Below are positions 45,246-55,477 of a stretch of DNA of 64,000 nt, piece by piece; within the stretch, counting starts at the first letter, position 1, and the number at the start of each line of letters is the position of its first letter. This stretch comes from Sulfitobacter sediminilitoris (GTDB lineage Bacteria; Pseudomonadota; Alphaproteobacteria; Rhodobacterales; Rhodobacteraceae): positions 372,001-436,000 of the forward strand of contig NZ_JAABNT010000002.1 of assembly GCF_010667575.1 (NCBI RefSeq), given 5' to 3'. The notes under the pieces were generated by a model. That model had not been told where the DNA came from. It saw only the letters and a list, made by a program, of their open reading frames with translations, and made no database searches. The translations under genes were made by a program, and so were the position numbers.

Positions 45246-46052
45246 TTAAAATCCAGCCAACAAAGCAATCAGCGCCACGCCGCCTACGACGATTCGCCAC
45301 CAGCCAAACAGGGCATATCCATGTTTGCTGACATACCCCAGCAACCACTTGACGACGAGCACGGCCGAGATGAACGCCATTCCAAAGCCTATGGCGATCT
45401 CATTCAATGCAGTCGCGTCCAGGACGTCCCTGTTCTTGTATAGATCATAGGCGAACGCACCGGCCATCGTGGGCATCGACAGAAAGAACGAGAACTCAGC
45501 TGCAGCCCGTTTGCTGGACCCCAGCATCAGTGCGCCAACAATCGTCGCCCCTGAACGAGAGACCCCCGGGATCATCGCAAGACACTGAATGAAGCCAATC
45601 TTGAGCGCCATCGGCAAAGGGAATCGCATCGCATCGTCATGGCGCGGCTCAGGCGCGATCCTGTCGACTACCAAAAGAATGAAACCGCCCAAGATCAGCA
45701 TCACGGCAATCAACATTGGCGTTTCGAAAAGCACCGTCTTGATAAAGTCATGCGCCAACACGCCGATCACGACAGCAGGCAAGAATGCAACCAGTACAGA
45801 CAGAATAAATCGCCGCGCTACAGGATCATGCGGTGCTGCCCGGAAAACAGCCAGCAACCGTCCGGCATAAATCGTAAGAATTGCTAGAACCGCACCCAGC
45901 TGGATCACCACCTCGAACGTGCGGCCGGCGCTTTGGAATCCAAGGAAATGACCAGCCAGCAACAAATGCCCGGTGGACGACACCGGAATAAACTCCGTCA
46001 GACCTTCCAGGAGGCCCAGAAAGGCAGCAACCAAGGTTGTGGAGCCGTCCAT
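45246..46052 (-). CDS. uppP: Undecaprenyl-diphosphatase
   Basis: A 268-residue, eight-helix membrane phosphatase. Family motifs [18 protein letters not shown] and [17 protein letters not shown] form the active site; the first contains the conserved Glu and the second the Ser/Arg residues. It recycles undecaprenyl pyrophosphate for peptidoglycan and other envelope polymers and can confer bacitracin resistance. The start codon overlaps the stop of the NDUFA9-like gene (TGATG), so the two are coupled. Confidence 0.95.
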   Translation of the reverse strand: MDGSTTLVAAFLGLLEGLTEFIPVSSTGHLLLAGHFLGFQSAGRTFEVVIQLGAVLAILTIYAGRLLAVFRAAPHDPVARRFILSVLVAFLPAVVIGVLAHDFIKTVLFETPMLIAVMLILGGFILLVVDRIAPEPRHDDAMRFPLPMALKIGFIQCLAMIPGVSRSGATIVGALMLGSSKRAAAEFSFFLSMPTMAGAFAYDLYKNRDVLDATALNEIAIGFGMAFISAVLVVKWLLGYVSKHGYALFGWWRIVVGGVALIALLAGF

Positions 46053-47038
46053 CAGCCGTTGCGCAGGTTCTGTGCCGATTCCTTGATGGCGTCATACTGG
46101 CCAGACGGGCGGAAGCGCCACAGATAATCCGGCAGGACAGATTCCATGGCCACGGGGTGAATGCCCAGATCATCGAACCCCTTTGCGCCCTCAGACACCA
46201 CATTGTCCTTGGCCAGGTTCTTGACCTGATCGCGGGTCAGCATGCCATTGGAGATCAGGCCAAAGGTCACGGCCTGCAGCATGTCAAAGCCAAACGCCAT
46301 GATCCGTGCAATCCACATCGGCATGTTCAGGATCAACCGGCGTCGGTGAATGATGTGCAACATCCGCTGCATCAGACCACGGAAGGTATCCGTCTCAGGC
46401 CCGCCAAGCTCGTAAATCCCGGCGGGTGCAGCGCCCGTCACGCCCATCTCAGCCGCGCGGGCCACGTCATCCACATAGACAGGCTGAAACTTCGTATCGC
46501 CACCAACCACGGGCAGGACGGGGCTCATCCGGGTCATGCCCGCAAAGCGGTTAAAGAAATCATCTTCTGGGCCGAACACGATCGAGGGTCGCAGGATGAC
46601 CGCGTCAGGCATGTACTTGAGCACACCCGCCTCGCCCTCACCCTTGGTGGCGGCATAGTCGCTTTCTGCATCCATATCCGCACCGATGGCAGAAATCTGA
46701 ACCATCCGCTTTACGCCGTTCTCAGCCGCAAGCCGCGCGATCCGCGCCGGTCCTTCAGCCTGCACCGTGTCGAACTTGTTCTTGCCGCTCTCAATCAGGA
46801 TACCCACGCAGTTCACAACCGCATCCGCACCCATCAGCGCGGACCGTACGGAATCATCATCACGAATGTTACACAGGATAGGTTCAACCTGTCCCACAGC
46901 GCCGTAGGGCTTTACGAACAGGGCTTCGTTCGGACGCCGCACCGCCACACGTACGCGCCAGCCCGCCTTGGCCATTCGCCGTGCAATGTAGCGCCCGACA
47001 AACCCGGATCCGCCGTAGATCGTAACAAGCTTGGACAT
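46052..47038 (-). CDS. NDUFA9-like NAD(P)-binding protein (complex I-associated family)
   Basis: A 328-residue atypical SDR of the NDUFA9 family. It begins [27 protein letters not shown] (dinucleotide-binding GGSGFVG), then [22 protein letters not shown], an AxxK-type catalytic region ([15 protein letters not shown]), [16 protein letters not shown], and a C-terminal membrane-associated stretch. In alphaproteobacteria, members copurify with or assist assembly of NADH dehydrogenase. The upstream start in the same frame (47107) would overlap with an intergenic region; ATG 47038 is family-typical. It is coupled to uppP. Confidence 0.87.
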   Translation of the reverse strand: MSKLVTIYGGSGFVGRYIARRMAKAGWRVRVAVRRPNEALFVKPYGAVGQVEPILCNIRDDDSVRSALMGADAVVNCVGILIESGKNKFDTVQAEGPARIARLAAENGVKRMVQISAIGADMDAESDYAATKGEGEAGVLKYMPDAVILRPSIVFGPEDDFFNRFAGMTRMSPVLPVVGGDTKFQPVYVDDVARAAEMGVTGAAPAGIYELGGPETDTFRGLMQRMLHIIHRRRLILNMPMWIARIMAFGFDMLQAVTFGLISNGMLTRDQVKNLAKDNVVSEGAKGFDDLGIHPVAMESVLPDYLWRFRPSGQYDAIKESAQNLRNG

Positions 47039-47163
47039 GGTGAGGCTCCCGATAAGCATGAAGACAACGCGGGTGTACCGTTCCGCCCTGCATCGGACAA
47101 GCGACAAATCCGACGCGGCCGTCGTACGCCCCCAAAGAACTGGAGTTTTCCGCCAAATTGCAA

Positions 47164-47192
47164 TTGACAGCGGCGCGTGTCCCGCTTAGATC
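47164..47192 (+). promoter_or_regulatory. Promoter candidate for tRNA-Leu
   Basis: TTGACA at 47164-47169 (perfect -35) and TAGATC at 47187-47192 are 17 bases apart, with the tRNA starting 18 bases after. This spacing and strength suit a stable RNA promoter. Confidence 0.6.
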
Positions 47193-47209
47193 ACCGCCTC
47201 ACGTGACCT

Positions 47210-47295
47210 GCCCAGGTGGCGGAATGGTAGACGCGCTAGCTTCAGGTGCTAGTACTGGCAACGGTGTGGAGGTTCGAGTCCTCTCCTGGGCACCA
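47210..47295 (+). tRNA. tRNA-Leu (anticodon CAG)
   Basis: An 86-base tRNA with acceptor arms GCCCAGG / CCTGGGC, the A discriminator base and encoded CCA end. The anticodon stem CTAGC / GCTAG closes a TTCAGGT loop, giving anticodon CAG; the T-arm has GGTTCGAGTCC. The long variable arm (TACTGGCAACGGTGT) is the class II feature of leucine tRNAs. The 3' end is followed within 165 bp by an integrase remnant, in line with tRNA 3' ends being integration sites. Confidence 0.97.
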
Positions 47296-47384
47296 ATTTT
47301 CCGGAACATAGATGATCATAAGAGCTCAAAATCATTGAGTTTTTTGTCGTTTTAGTGTATCAATCTGAACATTGAAGAACACTC

Positions 47385-47457
47385 GATACCCCCGAAAACC
47401 AGACCATTTGGGGTATCAAACGGGGGTCAATACCCCCAGCGCGAGGTTGATACCCCC
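47385..47457. repeat. Direct and inverted GATACCCCC repeats before the integrase remnant
   Basis: GATACCCCC occurs at 47385-47393 and 47449-47457; the inverted GGGGTATC is at 47410-47417; and GGGGGT/ACCCCC flank three bases at 47422-47437. Four related elements in about 75 bp upstream of an integrase start look like binding sites for an integrase or excisionase, but no function is known. Confidence 0.55.
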
Positions 47458-47458
47458 A

Positions 47459-48242
47459 ATGGCTCTGACAGACCTGAAGATCAAGAATACAGCGAGTCGC
47501 GATAAGTCATACAAGCTGGCTGGCGGCGGATTGATCCTGTTGGTGAAGCCGAACGGTTCAAAACGATGGCAATAGAAGTGTCGTCACTTCGGCAAGGAGC
47601 GCTTGCTCTCACACTGGGCGTACCCGGCTGTGACGCTGCAACACGCGCGGAGGAAGCGCGATGAAGCCGGGGAGTTGGTTGCGAAGGTGGTGATCCTGCC
47701 GTCGAGAAACGTCTGGCGCAGATCGAAGCTGAGACCCAAGCACGCAACACTTTCTTGCTTGTTGGCGAAGAGTTCATTCAACAGGCCTATGACCGAGAGC
47801 TGGCAGATGCGAGCGTTCGGAAGAAAATTCTGGCATTTGCATACACTAGCGGAAGCGCTTCACCACCGGTGAATCAATGAGATCACCTCGGCTAAAATTC
47901 TGCATCTCCTGAAGAAGGTTGAGCACAGCGGACGGCGCGAGACGGCAAAGAAGTTTCGTGGAACACTTTCAGCGGTCATTCGATTGGCGATTGTCACCTT
48001 GCGGGCGGAGAACGGTCCGACGCAAGCTGTGAAAGGCGCTTTGCTTCCTGAAAAAGTGACCAACCGCCCCGCCATCACAGACAAGAAGGTGTTCGGGCAA
48101 TTTCTGCGCGATCTCGACGCTTACACGGGTGCAGGTGTGATCAAAGACGCGCTCTTGTTCCAAATCGTGACGATGACCCGACCTGGTGAGGTCCGAGGTG
48201 CAAAACAGGATGGGTTCGACTTGTATAACGCCACATGGACCA
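47459..48242 (+). pseudogene. Decayed P4-type tyrosine integrase
   Basis: Three frames together encode the first part of a P4-like phage integrase. The start (ATG 47459, MALTDLKIKNTASRDKSY, KLAGGGLILLVKPNGSK) is the N-terminal arm-binding domain, cut by TAG at 47573-47575; reading on gives CRHFGKERLLSHWAYPAVTL in the same frame. A base loss near 47690 then shifts to DPAVEKRLAQIEAETQARN, LVGEEFIQQAYDRELADASV, and a second shift near 47870 to NEITSAKILHLLKKVE and onward. The catalytic domain begins with the first active-site Arg (TRPGEVRGAK) and stops near 48242, without the later His-Arg-Tyr. It is non-functional, next to tRNA-Leu and the 3' end of glpK. Confidence 0.85.
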
Positions 48243-48249
48243 CCTCCGA

Positions 48250-49737
48250 CTACACCGACAAGGTCGCCTCCACCGCCCGCTTCCATACCGCATACCGCTT
48301 ACTGCGTGTCTTATCGTCCATGTCGGGTGTAAAAGTCCGGTCCACTGCCCAGCTTTTCGCAAAACCAGCCATGTCCGGGTAAAGCCCCACGCGCTGTCCG
48401 GCGAGCCAGGCGGCGCCCATGACGGTGGTCTCCAATACTTCGGGGCGGTCTACTGGCGCGTCGATGATGTCTGACAGGAACTGCATGGTCCAGTCGCTGG
48501 CGCTCATCCCGCCATCGACACGCAAAGTGGCGTCTGCGCCATGGCCTTGCCAGTCTGCGCGCATGGCCTCCAGCAGGTCGCGGGTTTGGAAACCGACACT
48601 TTCAAGGGCGGCGCGTGCAAATTCGGCGGGGCCGGAACTGCGGGTGAGGCCGTAGACAGCACCACGACACTCCGCGTTCCAATAGGGGGCGCCAAGGCCA
48701 GTGAAGGCGGGAACGATGATGACGTCCTGCTGCGGGTCTGCCTTTTCAGCCAGATCAGCGGTTTCGGCGGCGTTCTGAATGATGCGCAGCCCGTCCCGCA
48801 GCCATTGTACGACGGCCCCGGCGACAAAGATTGACCCTTCCAGCGCATAAGTGGTCTTGCCGTCCATCTGATAGGCGATGGTCGTCAGCAGGCGGTTATG
48901 GGAGGTCACAGGCGTATCGCCGGTATTGAGAAGGGCAAAGCAACCGGTGCCATAGGTTGATTTCAACATGCCGGGTTCAAAACAGGCCTGCCCGATAGTC
49001 GCCGCCTGCTGGTCTCCGGCGACGCCCATGATCGGCAGGCTTGCGCCAAGGTGTTCCTGTGCCGTCATGCCAAAGTCCGCCGCGCAGTCCTTGACCTCTG
49101 GCAGCATCGCCATTGGAATATCGAAAAGATCGCAGATCGTGCTGCTCCAGCGGCCCTCGTGAATATCATAGAGCAGGGTGCGTGCAGCGTTGGTCGCGTC
49201 GGTGACATGGGCCGCGCCATTTGTCAGCTTCCAGATCAGGAAGCTGTCGACCGTGCCAAAAAGCAGTTCTCCCTTGGCGGCGCGGTCCCTCGCGCCCTCG
49301 ACGTGATCGAGGATCCATTTCAACTTGGTGCCGGAAAAATACGGATCGGCCAGCAGGCCGGTTTTTGCGGTGATCATCTTGTCATGGCCGTCCTCGCGCA
49401 AGCTGCGGCAATAGTCTGCGGTGCGGCGGTCTTGCCAGACGATGGCGCGGTGGATGGCTTTGCCTGTCTTTGCGTCCCAAACGACGGTGGTTTCGCGCTG
49501 GTTCGTGATGCCGATGGCGGCGATATCGCCTGCGGTCAGACCTGCCTGCGCAATTGCGTCCCGGCAGGTGTCGATGGTGGTCTGCCAGAGGTCATCGGGA
49601 TCATGTTCAACCCAGCCGCTTTTGGGGAAGTGCTGCTGAAACTCCTGCTGCGCGTTTGCTGTCACCTTGATGTCCCTGTCGAACACCAGCGCGCGCGAGG
49701 ACGTGGTGCCCTGATCGATGGCAAGGATATGGCTCAT
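48250..49737 (-). CDS. glpK: Glycerol kinase
   Basis: A 495-residue FGGY-family kinase, phosphorylating glycerol to glycerol 3-phosphate. Motifs: [17 protein letters not shown] (phosphate 1), [46 protein letters not shown] and the C-terminal [20 protein letters not shown]. Its end abuts the integrase remnant, with the stop at 48250-48252 just beyond the last integrase-like codons; the C-terminus looks complete. It follows glpD in the same direction, a glycerol utilisation pair. Confidence 0.96.
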   Translation of the reverse strand: MSHILAIDQGTTSSRALVFDRDIKVTANAQQEFQQHFPKSGWVEHDPDDLWQTTIDTCRDAIAQAGLTAGDIAAIGITNQRETTVVWDAKTGKAIHRAIVWQDRRTADYCRSLREDGHDKMITAKTGLLADPYFSGTKLKWILDHVEGARDRAAKGELLFGTVDSFLIWKLTNGAAHVTDATNAARTLLYDIHEGRWSSTICDLFDIPMAMLPEVKDCAADFGMTAQEHLGASLPIMGVAGDQQAATIGQACFEPGMLKSTYGTGCFALLNTGDTPVTSHNRLLTTIAYQMDGKTTYALEGSIFVAGAVVQWLRDGLRIIQNAAETADLAEKADPQQDVIIVPAFTGLGAPYWNAECRGAVYGLTRSSGPAEFARAALESVGFQTRDLLEAMRADWQGHGADATLRVDGGMSASDWTMQFLSDIIDAPVDRPEVLETTVMGAAWLAGQRVGLYPDMAGFAKSWAVDRTFTPDMDDKTRSKRYAVWKRAVEATLSV

Positions 49738-49789
49738 GTCAGACCTTTCTTTTCTTAGGCGCAGTGGCCACTGCCGCGGGGCAGAAGTG

Positions 49790-51400
49790 TTAGGCCGCTG
49801 CCATCCAGTCGTCCAGCGTTTTTGCCTGATCCGGGGTCAGGCGCAGGCCCAGCTTGCTGCGCCGCCAAAGGACGTCATCCGCGGTGCGGGCATATTCACG
49901 TGCCATGAGCCAACGGACTTCGGCTTCGGTCAGGGTTGCGCCAAAGTCGATTCCAAGATCTTCCCTTGATTTGGCGTCGCCCAACACATCCCAGCTTTCC
50001 GTACCGTAGGCGCGGATCAGGCGTTTGGCCCATTTTGGATCAAGAAAGCCAAAGTCAGCCTGAAGTTTGGCGATCAGGGCATCGACCTCACTCACGCCGA
50101 AATCGCCGCCGGGCAGGGGGACTTCTGCTGTCCAGTGGCCCGGCATGTCGGGAAAGAAAGGCGCGACCTTGTCCATCGTGTCTTCGGCCAGCTTGCGGTA
50201 GGTCGTGATCTTGCCGCCAAAAATATTCAGGATGGGCGCACCACCGGCTGCCTCGACCTTCAGCGTGTAATCCCGTGTTGCTGCGGCAGCGGAGCTTGCG
50301 CCATCGTCATACAGCGGACGCACGCCGGAATAGGTCCAGACAACATCGGCATCCGTGAGTTGCCGCTTGAAGTAGGTATTGGCGAAGTTAAGCAAATAGC
50401 TCTGCTCTTCAGGAGTGCAGACAGGCTTCTGGTCAGGGTCTTCGTGATCTGCGTCGGTGGTGCCGATCAGGGTAAAGTCCGTCTCGTAGGGGATCGCGAA
50501 TATGATCCGGCCGTCGGTGCCCTGAAAGAAGTAACATTTATCATGGTCATAAAGGCGGGGTGTCACGATGTGGCTGCCGCGAACCAGCCGCACGCCTTCG
50601 GTCGAATTCACGCGTACCTTACTCTGAATGATGTTGCCGACCCAAGGGCCACCAGCGTTGATCAGCATCTTGGCGTGGTGCGTTTGGGTTTCGCCTGAGG
50701 CCGTCTCAGTGACGATTTCCCACAGATCGCCTTCGCGTGCGGCTGACACAACCTTGGTGCGCAGCATGATGTCGGCGCCGCGCTCTTCGGCATCGCGGGC
50801 GTTCAGCACGACAAGGCGCGAATCCTCGACCCAGCAGTCGGAATATTCGAACGCTTTTTGGTATTGTGGTTGCAGTGGCGCGCCTTCGGCTGTGCCGTTG
50901 AGCGAGATCGTTTTGGCCCCGGGCAGGATCTTGCGGCCCCCGAGGTTGTCATACAGGAACAGGCCAAGCCGGATGAGCCACGCTGGTCGGCGGCCGCGTG
51001 TCCATGGCATTACGATGTTCAGAATGCGCGATGTCGGGGTGCCGCCCTCGAACCGCATCTCCTTGTGGTAAGGCAGAACAAAGCGCATGGGCCACGAGAT
51101 ATGCGGCATCGCCTTCAGCAGCGTTTCGCGTTCTTCCAGCGCGTGGCGCACAAGATTAATCTCGAAGTACTCCAGATACCGCAGACCACCGTGAAACAGC
51201 TTGGTCGAGGCTGAAGAGGTTGCCGAGGCAAGATCGTTCATTTCGGCCAGAGCGACGGACATGCCACGCCCTGCGGCATCCCGCGCGATGCCGCATCCGT
51301 TGATGCCACCCCCGATGATGAAAAGGTCATAGGGGTCTTGTCTCGTCGGTGCCTCTGCCACCTCGTCGCATCCTTGTGAAAAAGTATCTGTCCGAGACAT
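49790..51400 (-). CDS. glpD: Glycerol-3-phosphate dehydrogenase (FAD)
   Basis: A 536-residue membrane-associated FAD enzyme that oxidises glycerol 3-phosphate to dihydroxyacetone phosphate, giving electrons to quinone. It shows [21 protein letters not shown] (FAD), [19 protein letters not shown], the substrate segment [19 protein letters not shown], and the C-terminal [18 protein letters not shown]. It precedes glpK by about 50 bp. A hairpin terminator of leuB lies just upstream on the same strand. Confidence 0.96.
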   Translation of the reverse strand: MSRTDTFSQGCDEVAEAPTRQDPYDLFIIGGGINGCGIARDAAGRGMSVALAEMNDLASATSSASTKLFHGGLRYLEYFEINLVRHALEERETLLKAMPHISWPMRFVLPYHKEMRFEGGTPTSRILNIVMPWTRGRRPAWLIRLGLFLYDNLGGRKILPGAKTISLNGTAEGAPLQPQYQKAFEYSDCWVEDSRLVVLNARDAEERGADIMLRTKVVSAAREGDLWEIVTETASGETQTHHAKMLINAGGPWVGNIIQSKVRVNSTEGVRLVRGSHIVTPRLYDHDKCYFFQGTDGRIIFAIPYETDFTLIGTTDADHEDPDQKPVCTPEEQSYLLNFANTYFKRQLTDADVVWTYSGVRPLYDDGASSAAAATRDYTLKVEAAGGAPILNIFGGKITTYRKLAEDTMDKVAPFFPDMPGHWTAEVPLPGGDFGVSEVDALIAKLQADFGFLDPKWAKRLIRAYGTESWDVLGDAKSREDLGIDFGATLTEAEVRWLMAREYARTADDVLWRRSKLGLRLTPDQAKTLDDWMAAA

Positions 51401-51440
51401 AGGCCGTCATATGCAGACTGGCAAATAAGGTTATGGAATG

Positions 51441-51469
51441 AAAAAAGGCAGCCTGCAAAGGCTGCCTTT
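51441..51469 (-). terminator. Rho-independent terminator of leuB
   Basis: AAAGGCAGCC / GGCTGCCTTT (10 bp, loop TGCAAA) is followed on the reverse strand by a run of six T (complement of 51441-51446), 22 bases after the leuB stop. It separates the leu genes from glpD. Confidence 0.9.
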
Positions 51470-51490
51470 CTGTGTGCCGTTTGAAAAGGC

Positions 51491-52597
51491 TCAGAGGCTC
51501 GCGTCGAGTGCCGCCAGAATTGCATCACCCATTTCGGAGGTGCTGATCGGTGTGCCATCCTCTGGACCCATCAGATCAGCCGTGCGTGCGCCATCCGCCA
51601 ACACCTTTTCTACCGCTTGCTCCAGTCGCGTCGCCTCATCCCCTTGATCGAACGAATAGCGCAGGGCCATCGCGAAGCTGAGGATGCAGGCAATCGGATT
51701 GGCCTTGCCCTGACCGGTAATGTCAGGGGCCGAACCATGCACGGGCTCATAGAGTGCCTTTGGCCGACCTTCGGCATTGGGTGCACCCAGCGACGCAGAC
51801 GGCAGCATGCCCAGCGACCCGGTCAGCATTGCGGCGCAGTCAGACAGGATGTCGCCGAACAGGTTGTCGGTGAGAATAACGTCAAACTGCTTGGGCGCGC
51901 GGACAAGCTGCATGGCGCCGTTGTCGGCGTACATGTGGCTCAGCTCGACATCCGGGTAATCCTCGTCGTGTACCTTCTGGACGACCTCGCGCCACAGGAT
52001 ACCGCTTTCCATCACGTTGGCCTTTTCCATTGAACAGACCTTGTTGTTACGGCGGCGGGCCAGTTCGAAGGCGGAGCGTGCCACGCGGTCGATCTCGCTT
52101 TCGGTGTAGCGCTGGGTATTGATGCCCACACGTTCGTTGCCTTCTTCGAAGATGCCACGCGGCTCACCGAAATAGACGCCGGAGGTCAGTTCGCGCACGA
52201 TCATGATGTCGAGGCCCGCGACGATGTCTTTTTTCAGCGATGAGAAATCGGCCAGTGCATCAAAGCACTGCGCCGGACGCAGGTTCGAAAACAGGTCCAT
52301 CTCCTTGCGCAGGCGCAGCAGGCCGCGCTCTGGCTTTACCGAGAAGTCCAGATCATCGTACTTGGGCCCGCCCACAGCACCCAGCAGAACGGCATCCGCC
52401 TCAAGCGCTTTTGCCATCGTGTCATCATGCAATGGTGTGCCGTGGGCATCATAGGCTGCGCCGCCCACAAGGTCTTCTTCCACGTCGAACGCCAATCCGC
52501 GTTTTTCACCGAACCAGTCGATGACGCGCGTGACCTGGCCCATTACCTCGGGGCCAATGCCGTCACCGGGAAGGATAAGAAGGGTCGGGTTGGACAT
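51491..52597 (-). CDS. leuB: 3-isopropylmalate dehydrogenase
   Basis: A 368-residue NAD-dependent dehydrogenase of the isocitrate/isopropylmalate family. It starts [14 protein letters not shown], has the [15 protein letters not shown] catalytic loop, [19 protein letters not shown] around the metal-binding Asp, and [20 protein letters not shown] near the C-terminus. It oxidises and decarboxylates 3-isopropylmalate to 2-oxoisocaproate in leucine synthesis. AAGGAG before ATG 52597 supports the start; longer frames upstream are not needed. Two unrelated genes separate it from leuCD. Confidence 0.96.
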   Translation of the reverse strand: MSNPTLLILPGDGIGPEVMGQVTRVIDWFGEKRGLAFDVEEDLVGGAAYDAHGTPLHDDTMAKALEADAVLLGAVGGPKYDDLDFSVKPERGLLRLRKEMDLFSNLRPAQCFDALADFSSLKKDIVAGLDIMIVRELTSGVYFGEPRGIFEEGNERVGINTQRYTESEIDRVARSAFELARRRNNKVCSMEKANVMESGILWREVVQKVHDEDYPDVELSHMYADNGAMQLVRAPKQFDVILTDNLFGDILSDCAAMLTGSLGMLPSASLGAPNAEGRPKALYEPVHGSAPDITGQGKANPIACILSFAMALRYSFDQGDEATRLEQAVEKVLADGARTADLMGPEDGTPISTSEMGDAILAALDASL

Positions 52598-52663
52598 GGG
52601 TCGCTCCTTGAGATCAGATGTTTTGAGGGGCCTAGCGTGACGATGGGGAAGGGTCAAGAACGG

Positions 52664-53653
52664 CTAGCGCGTCACATCCACCCAAACCAGCGCATGGCGG
52701 CTGGCGGCAGGGTTGATCGGCATCACGCCTGCGTCGATGACCTTCCAGTCCGAAGACGGCAGGACATAGTCCACCCGCAACGGACCGGTCTGCTGCCACA
52801 TGACTGTTTCAAGATCCGGCAGGGGGTCCTGAAGCATGGGGTGCGAGAGCAGCGTTGCCATGATCTGACCGCGCCCATCCCCGCCCTGTGGGTCAAGGTT
52901 TGCATCCCCTACTAACAAGAATTGCCCGTCAGGAGGGCCGCCAAAGCTGCCGTTCAGATAGTGTACCCAAAAGGCTGTTTCATCGTGATTGCGCTTGCCA
53001 TTGCGGTCTTCGGCTCTGTCAAACACAGGTGGGGTCGCATGATAGGTCAGGATGCTGACCCGTCCAAAAACCGGATGCAGGATGGGGACAATCCAATGGC
53101 CATGAGACGAGAGACGTTGAACCTCAAGCGCCTCTTCGCTTGGAAACGGCTTGCCGGCCATTTCCGGCAGAAGGGCATTGGGCAGTTTGCGCCACAGCAG
53201 CTGTGAATGATCCTCAACCTCTGCCGTCAGAACGGGATACCGGGACATAATCGCCATGCTGCCCTGCCCAAAGAAGCGGCCATAGCCTTGCGCATCTCCG
53301 GGTCCGCCAAGTTGGTTGTCACCGTCCAGATCCAGGTCTGTTTGCAATCCGGCGTTAGGGGGAGCAGCAAAGAAATAGGGATAAGATTGGCCTTGCGCCT
53401 CCAGTGCAACTGCAAAGGCCTCAAGTGCGGTGTTTTCAAGATCAAAGTCGAAACCTTGCAAGGCGATCACATCCGGACCGGCCTTGCGGATTTCGGCGAT
53501 CACCGCATTGATCTGGGGATCATTTGCGCGCGCGATATCCCGGAGCAGGAGGCCGGGACCTTTGCGGGACAGTTCTGTGTTGAAGGTTGCGACCCGGAGG
53601 GTTTCAGCGGCGCAGATCGTCCCGGCCAGAAGACTGATGCAAAAGGCGATCAG
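52664..53653 (-). CDS. Exported endonuclease/exonuclease/phosphatase-family protein (CTG start likely)
   Basis: About 329 residues with the EEP fold: VATFNTELS, AGPDVIALQGFDFD, TYHATPPVFD, LLVGDANLDPQGGD, and RVDYVLPSSDW followed by SRHALVWVDV, including the expected catalytic His and Asp. The reading frame has no ATG, GTG or TTG near its natural start; a CTG at 53653 overlaps the previous gene's TGA (CTGA), and would begin a short hydrophobic leader (IAFCISLLAGTICAAE), so export is likely. Nuclease or lipid phosphatase activity is possible. The start is inferred; a farther upstream start would overlap the neighbour heavily. Confidence 0.75.
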   Translation of the reverse strand: MIAFCISLLAGTICAAETLRVATFNTELSRKGPGLLLRDIARANDPQINAVIAEIRKAGPDVIALQGFDFDLENTALEAFAVALEAQGQSYPYFFAAPPNAGLQTDLDLDGDNQLGGPGDAQGYGRFFGQGSMAIMSRYPVLTAEVEDHSQLLWRKLPNALLPEMAGKPFPSEEALEVQRLSSHGHWIVPILHPVFGRVSILTYHATPPVFDRAEDRNGKRNHDETAFWVHYLNGSFGGPPDGQFLLVGDANLDPQGGDGRGQIMATLLSHPMLQDPLPDLETVMWQQTGPLRVDYVLPSSDWKVIDAGVMPINPAASRHALVWVDVTR

Positions 53654-54486
53654 GCCGTTTGCATACTGCCTTCGGCTTCGGCCTCGGCGTTTGCATAGGT
53701 CCGGCGGCGCTTGTCTTCGATCATCTCTGCCACCCGTGCCATGGCGATGCCGCGCATGATCATGCTTGCGGGAAGAAAGGCCCATGCGGTTAGCGTCCAG
53801 ATGATGGTTTGCAGGTTCTCAGTTGAAATCGGGTCTATCAGATCCGACCCTGCCTTGACCACCGCAGGGATGATGAAGGGCAACAGGAAGCCAAGGGTGA
53901 TGTTAACGCGCGCGTCCCGCTGAAGGCGTTCAAGGACGTCACCACCGGCGGTAGGGTCGAAAAGTGGCAGGTTGACCCAGACGTTGAAAGCACCGCGCCG
54001 CGCAGGCCAACCCATCACACGCACAAGCACGAAAAACGCGACCATCGCAGCAAGTGATGACAGATAGGCGATACCAGCCGACGTGCGCACAATCGACACA
54101 ATTTGACTGTCTGTATCAGCAGGAAGCATCACCACGACAAGGCGCACGGGGGAATAGGGGAAATCAACAGCGTTGCCGAGGATCGTCCCGATGGACGTCA
54201 GGGCGGTGGTTACAGTCGAGGGTTCCGTCAGCCCGCGCAGGATCGCACTCAGGCTGAGGACCGTAAGGAACAATGATGTAAAGCGGAGCCGATTGAAGGG
54301 CGGCGCATCGCGAAATTCCACGATGCTGGGGAAGTTCGAATTGTATTCGGTAAAGGTCAGAAACCCCGCAAGCAGGGCAACAAGGACGGTGATCTGGCTG
54401 GAGTCCGCAGCAATGCCGGGCAGCAAAAGTGCCGGCGTGGCTATCGATAGGGCCACCAGCAGACCACGCACGGCGGCGCCTGTCAT
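53650..54486 (-). CDS. Six-helix conserved membrane protein
   Basis: A 278-residue membrane protein with about six hydrophobic segments (starting at GLLVALSIATPALLLPG, ITVLVALLAGFLTFTEY and so on) and a charged C-terminal tail rich in Arg, Glu and Ala. I do not recognise a family. Its conserved-looking parts include FTEYNSNFPSIVEFRDAPPFNRLRF, which could be a cytoplasmic loop. ATG 54486 is the likely start, with GGACGG before it; an upstream start at 54567 is possible. It overlaps the exported EEP gene by 4 bp, so the two may act together in the envelope. Confidence 0.65.
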   Translation of the reverse strand: MTGAAVRGLLVALSIATPALLLPGIAADSSQITVLVALLAGFLTFTEYNSNFPSIVEFRDAPPFNRLRFTSLFLTVLSLSAILRGLTEPSTVTTALTSIGTILGNAVDFPYSPVRLVVVMLPADTDSQIVSIVRTSAGIAYLSSLAAMVAFFVLVRVMGWPARRGAFNVWVNLPLFDPTAGGDVLERLQRDARVNITLGFLLPFIIPAVVKAGSDLIDPISTENLQTIIWTLTAWAFLPASMIMRGIAMARVAEMIEDKRRRTYANAEAEAEGSMQTA

Positions 54487-54805
54487 CCGTCCAATCACAT
54501 TTCTACCCTTCCAAACTGGCCAGCCGCGATACGTTGCCGCGAGCTTGTTCCAACTTGTTGCCCCCATGGGAAGTGGGAGCCTGCCTCATTCTTGCCCAAT
54601 TTGTGCCTTCTTTCGCCTCAGTGCTCAAGTCACTGGTTAACGATCCTCAAAAGCTTGGGCGATTTCAGGGAAAGGGTGGTGCGTTCTTGCATCTATTTCT
54701 GGGCAGGAAAGAGGCAGATCGCAACATCTTGTGGGCACCGCGCGGGTGCCCACTAATCTTCAAGTGATATTCTCTTTGCGCTGGCGCGCTTTCGTTAACC
54801 AGTGC
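54487..54805. other. Intergenic region downstream of leuD
   Basis: About 320 bp between leuD and the membrane protein gene. It holds the GTGGGCACC/GGTGCCCAC hairpin (54731-54753) and a short open tail of the membrane protein frame (to 54567). Nothing else was recognised. Confidence 0.4.
54731..54753 (-). terminator. Stable hairpin after leuD
   Basis: GTGGGCACC / GGTGCCCAC, 9 perfect pairs with a 5-base loop, lies about 53 bases after the leuD stop. No T-run follows on the reverse strand, so it may be a weak terminator, a pause site or an mRNA stabiliser that sets the ratio of leuCD to the downstream genes. Confidence 0.5.
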
Positions 54806-55411
54806 TTAAACCCAAGGGCGGCTCTGGCTGGCCTTTGCCTCGTAACTATCGATGGAGGCAGCCTTTTCCATTGTAAGACCGATGTCATCAAGACCGTTCA
54901 TCAGGCAGTGCTTTTTGAACGGATCAACGTCGAAAGAGAACACTTCACCATCGGATGAGGTCACGGTCTGGGCCTCAAGGTCGATTGTCATACGGGCGTT
55001 GGCACCCTTTTCAGCGTCTTTCATCAGCACATCGACTTGCTCTTGTGGCAGCGCGATGGGCAGGATCCCGTTTTTGAAGCAGTTGTTGAAGAAGATATCC
55101 GCGAAGGACGGTGCAATGACGCAGCGAATACCAAAATCCTTGATGGCCCAAGGCGCATGTTCGCGCGACGAGCCGCAGCCGAAATTGTCGCCTGCGACAA
55201 GAATTTCAGCGTCGCGGTACTGCGGTTTGTTCAGCACGAAATCGGGGATCTCCTTGCCATCGTCGTCATAGCGCATCTCGTCAAAGAGGTTCACGCCGAG
55301 GCCAGACCGCTTGATGGTCTTAAGGAACTGCTTGGGGATGATCATATCGGTGTCGATATTGATCAGCGGCATGGGTGCCGCGATCCCGGTGAGTGTTTCG
55401 AATTTGTCCAT
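54806..55411 (-). CDS. leuD: 3-isopropylmalate dehydratase small subunit
   Basis: A 201-residue swivel-domain subunit of isopropylmalate isomerase, recognisable by [21 protein letters not shown] near the start, [22 protein letters not shown] and a NGILPIALP segment. With LeuC it interconverts 2- and 3-isopropylmalate. ATG 55411 has AGGAG upstream; the longer frame is not supported. It follows leuC by 66 bp on the same strand. Confidence 0.96.
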   Translation of the reverse strand: MDKFETLTGIAAPMPLINIDTDMIIPKQFLKTIKRSGLGVNLFDEMRYDDDGKEIPDFVLNKPQYRDAEILVAGDNFGCGSSREHAPWAIKDFGIRCVIAPSFADIFFNNCFKNGILPIALPQEQVDVLMKDAEKGANARMTIDLEAQTVTSSDGEVFSFDVDPFKKHCLMNGLDDIGLTMEKAASIDSYEAKASQSRPWV

Positions 55412-55477
55412 TATTATGAACTCCTGAATTCGGGGCACCACGTGGTGTGGTGCTGGGTTGGTTGTTTGACGCGCGCC

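Noticed and set aside
46037..47167. Long forward open frame (376 codons) opposite the NDUFA9-like gene
   Set aside because: It is antisense to a gene with clear protein motifs, and its own translation has no family features and an unusual His/Arg-rich composition.
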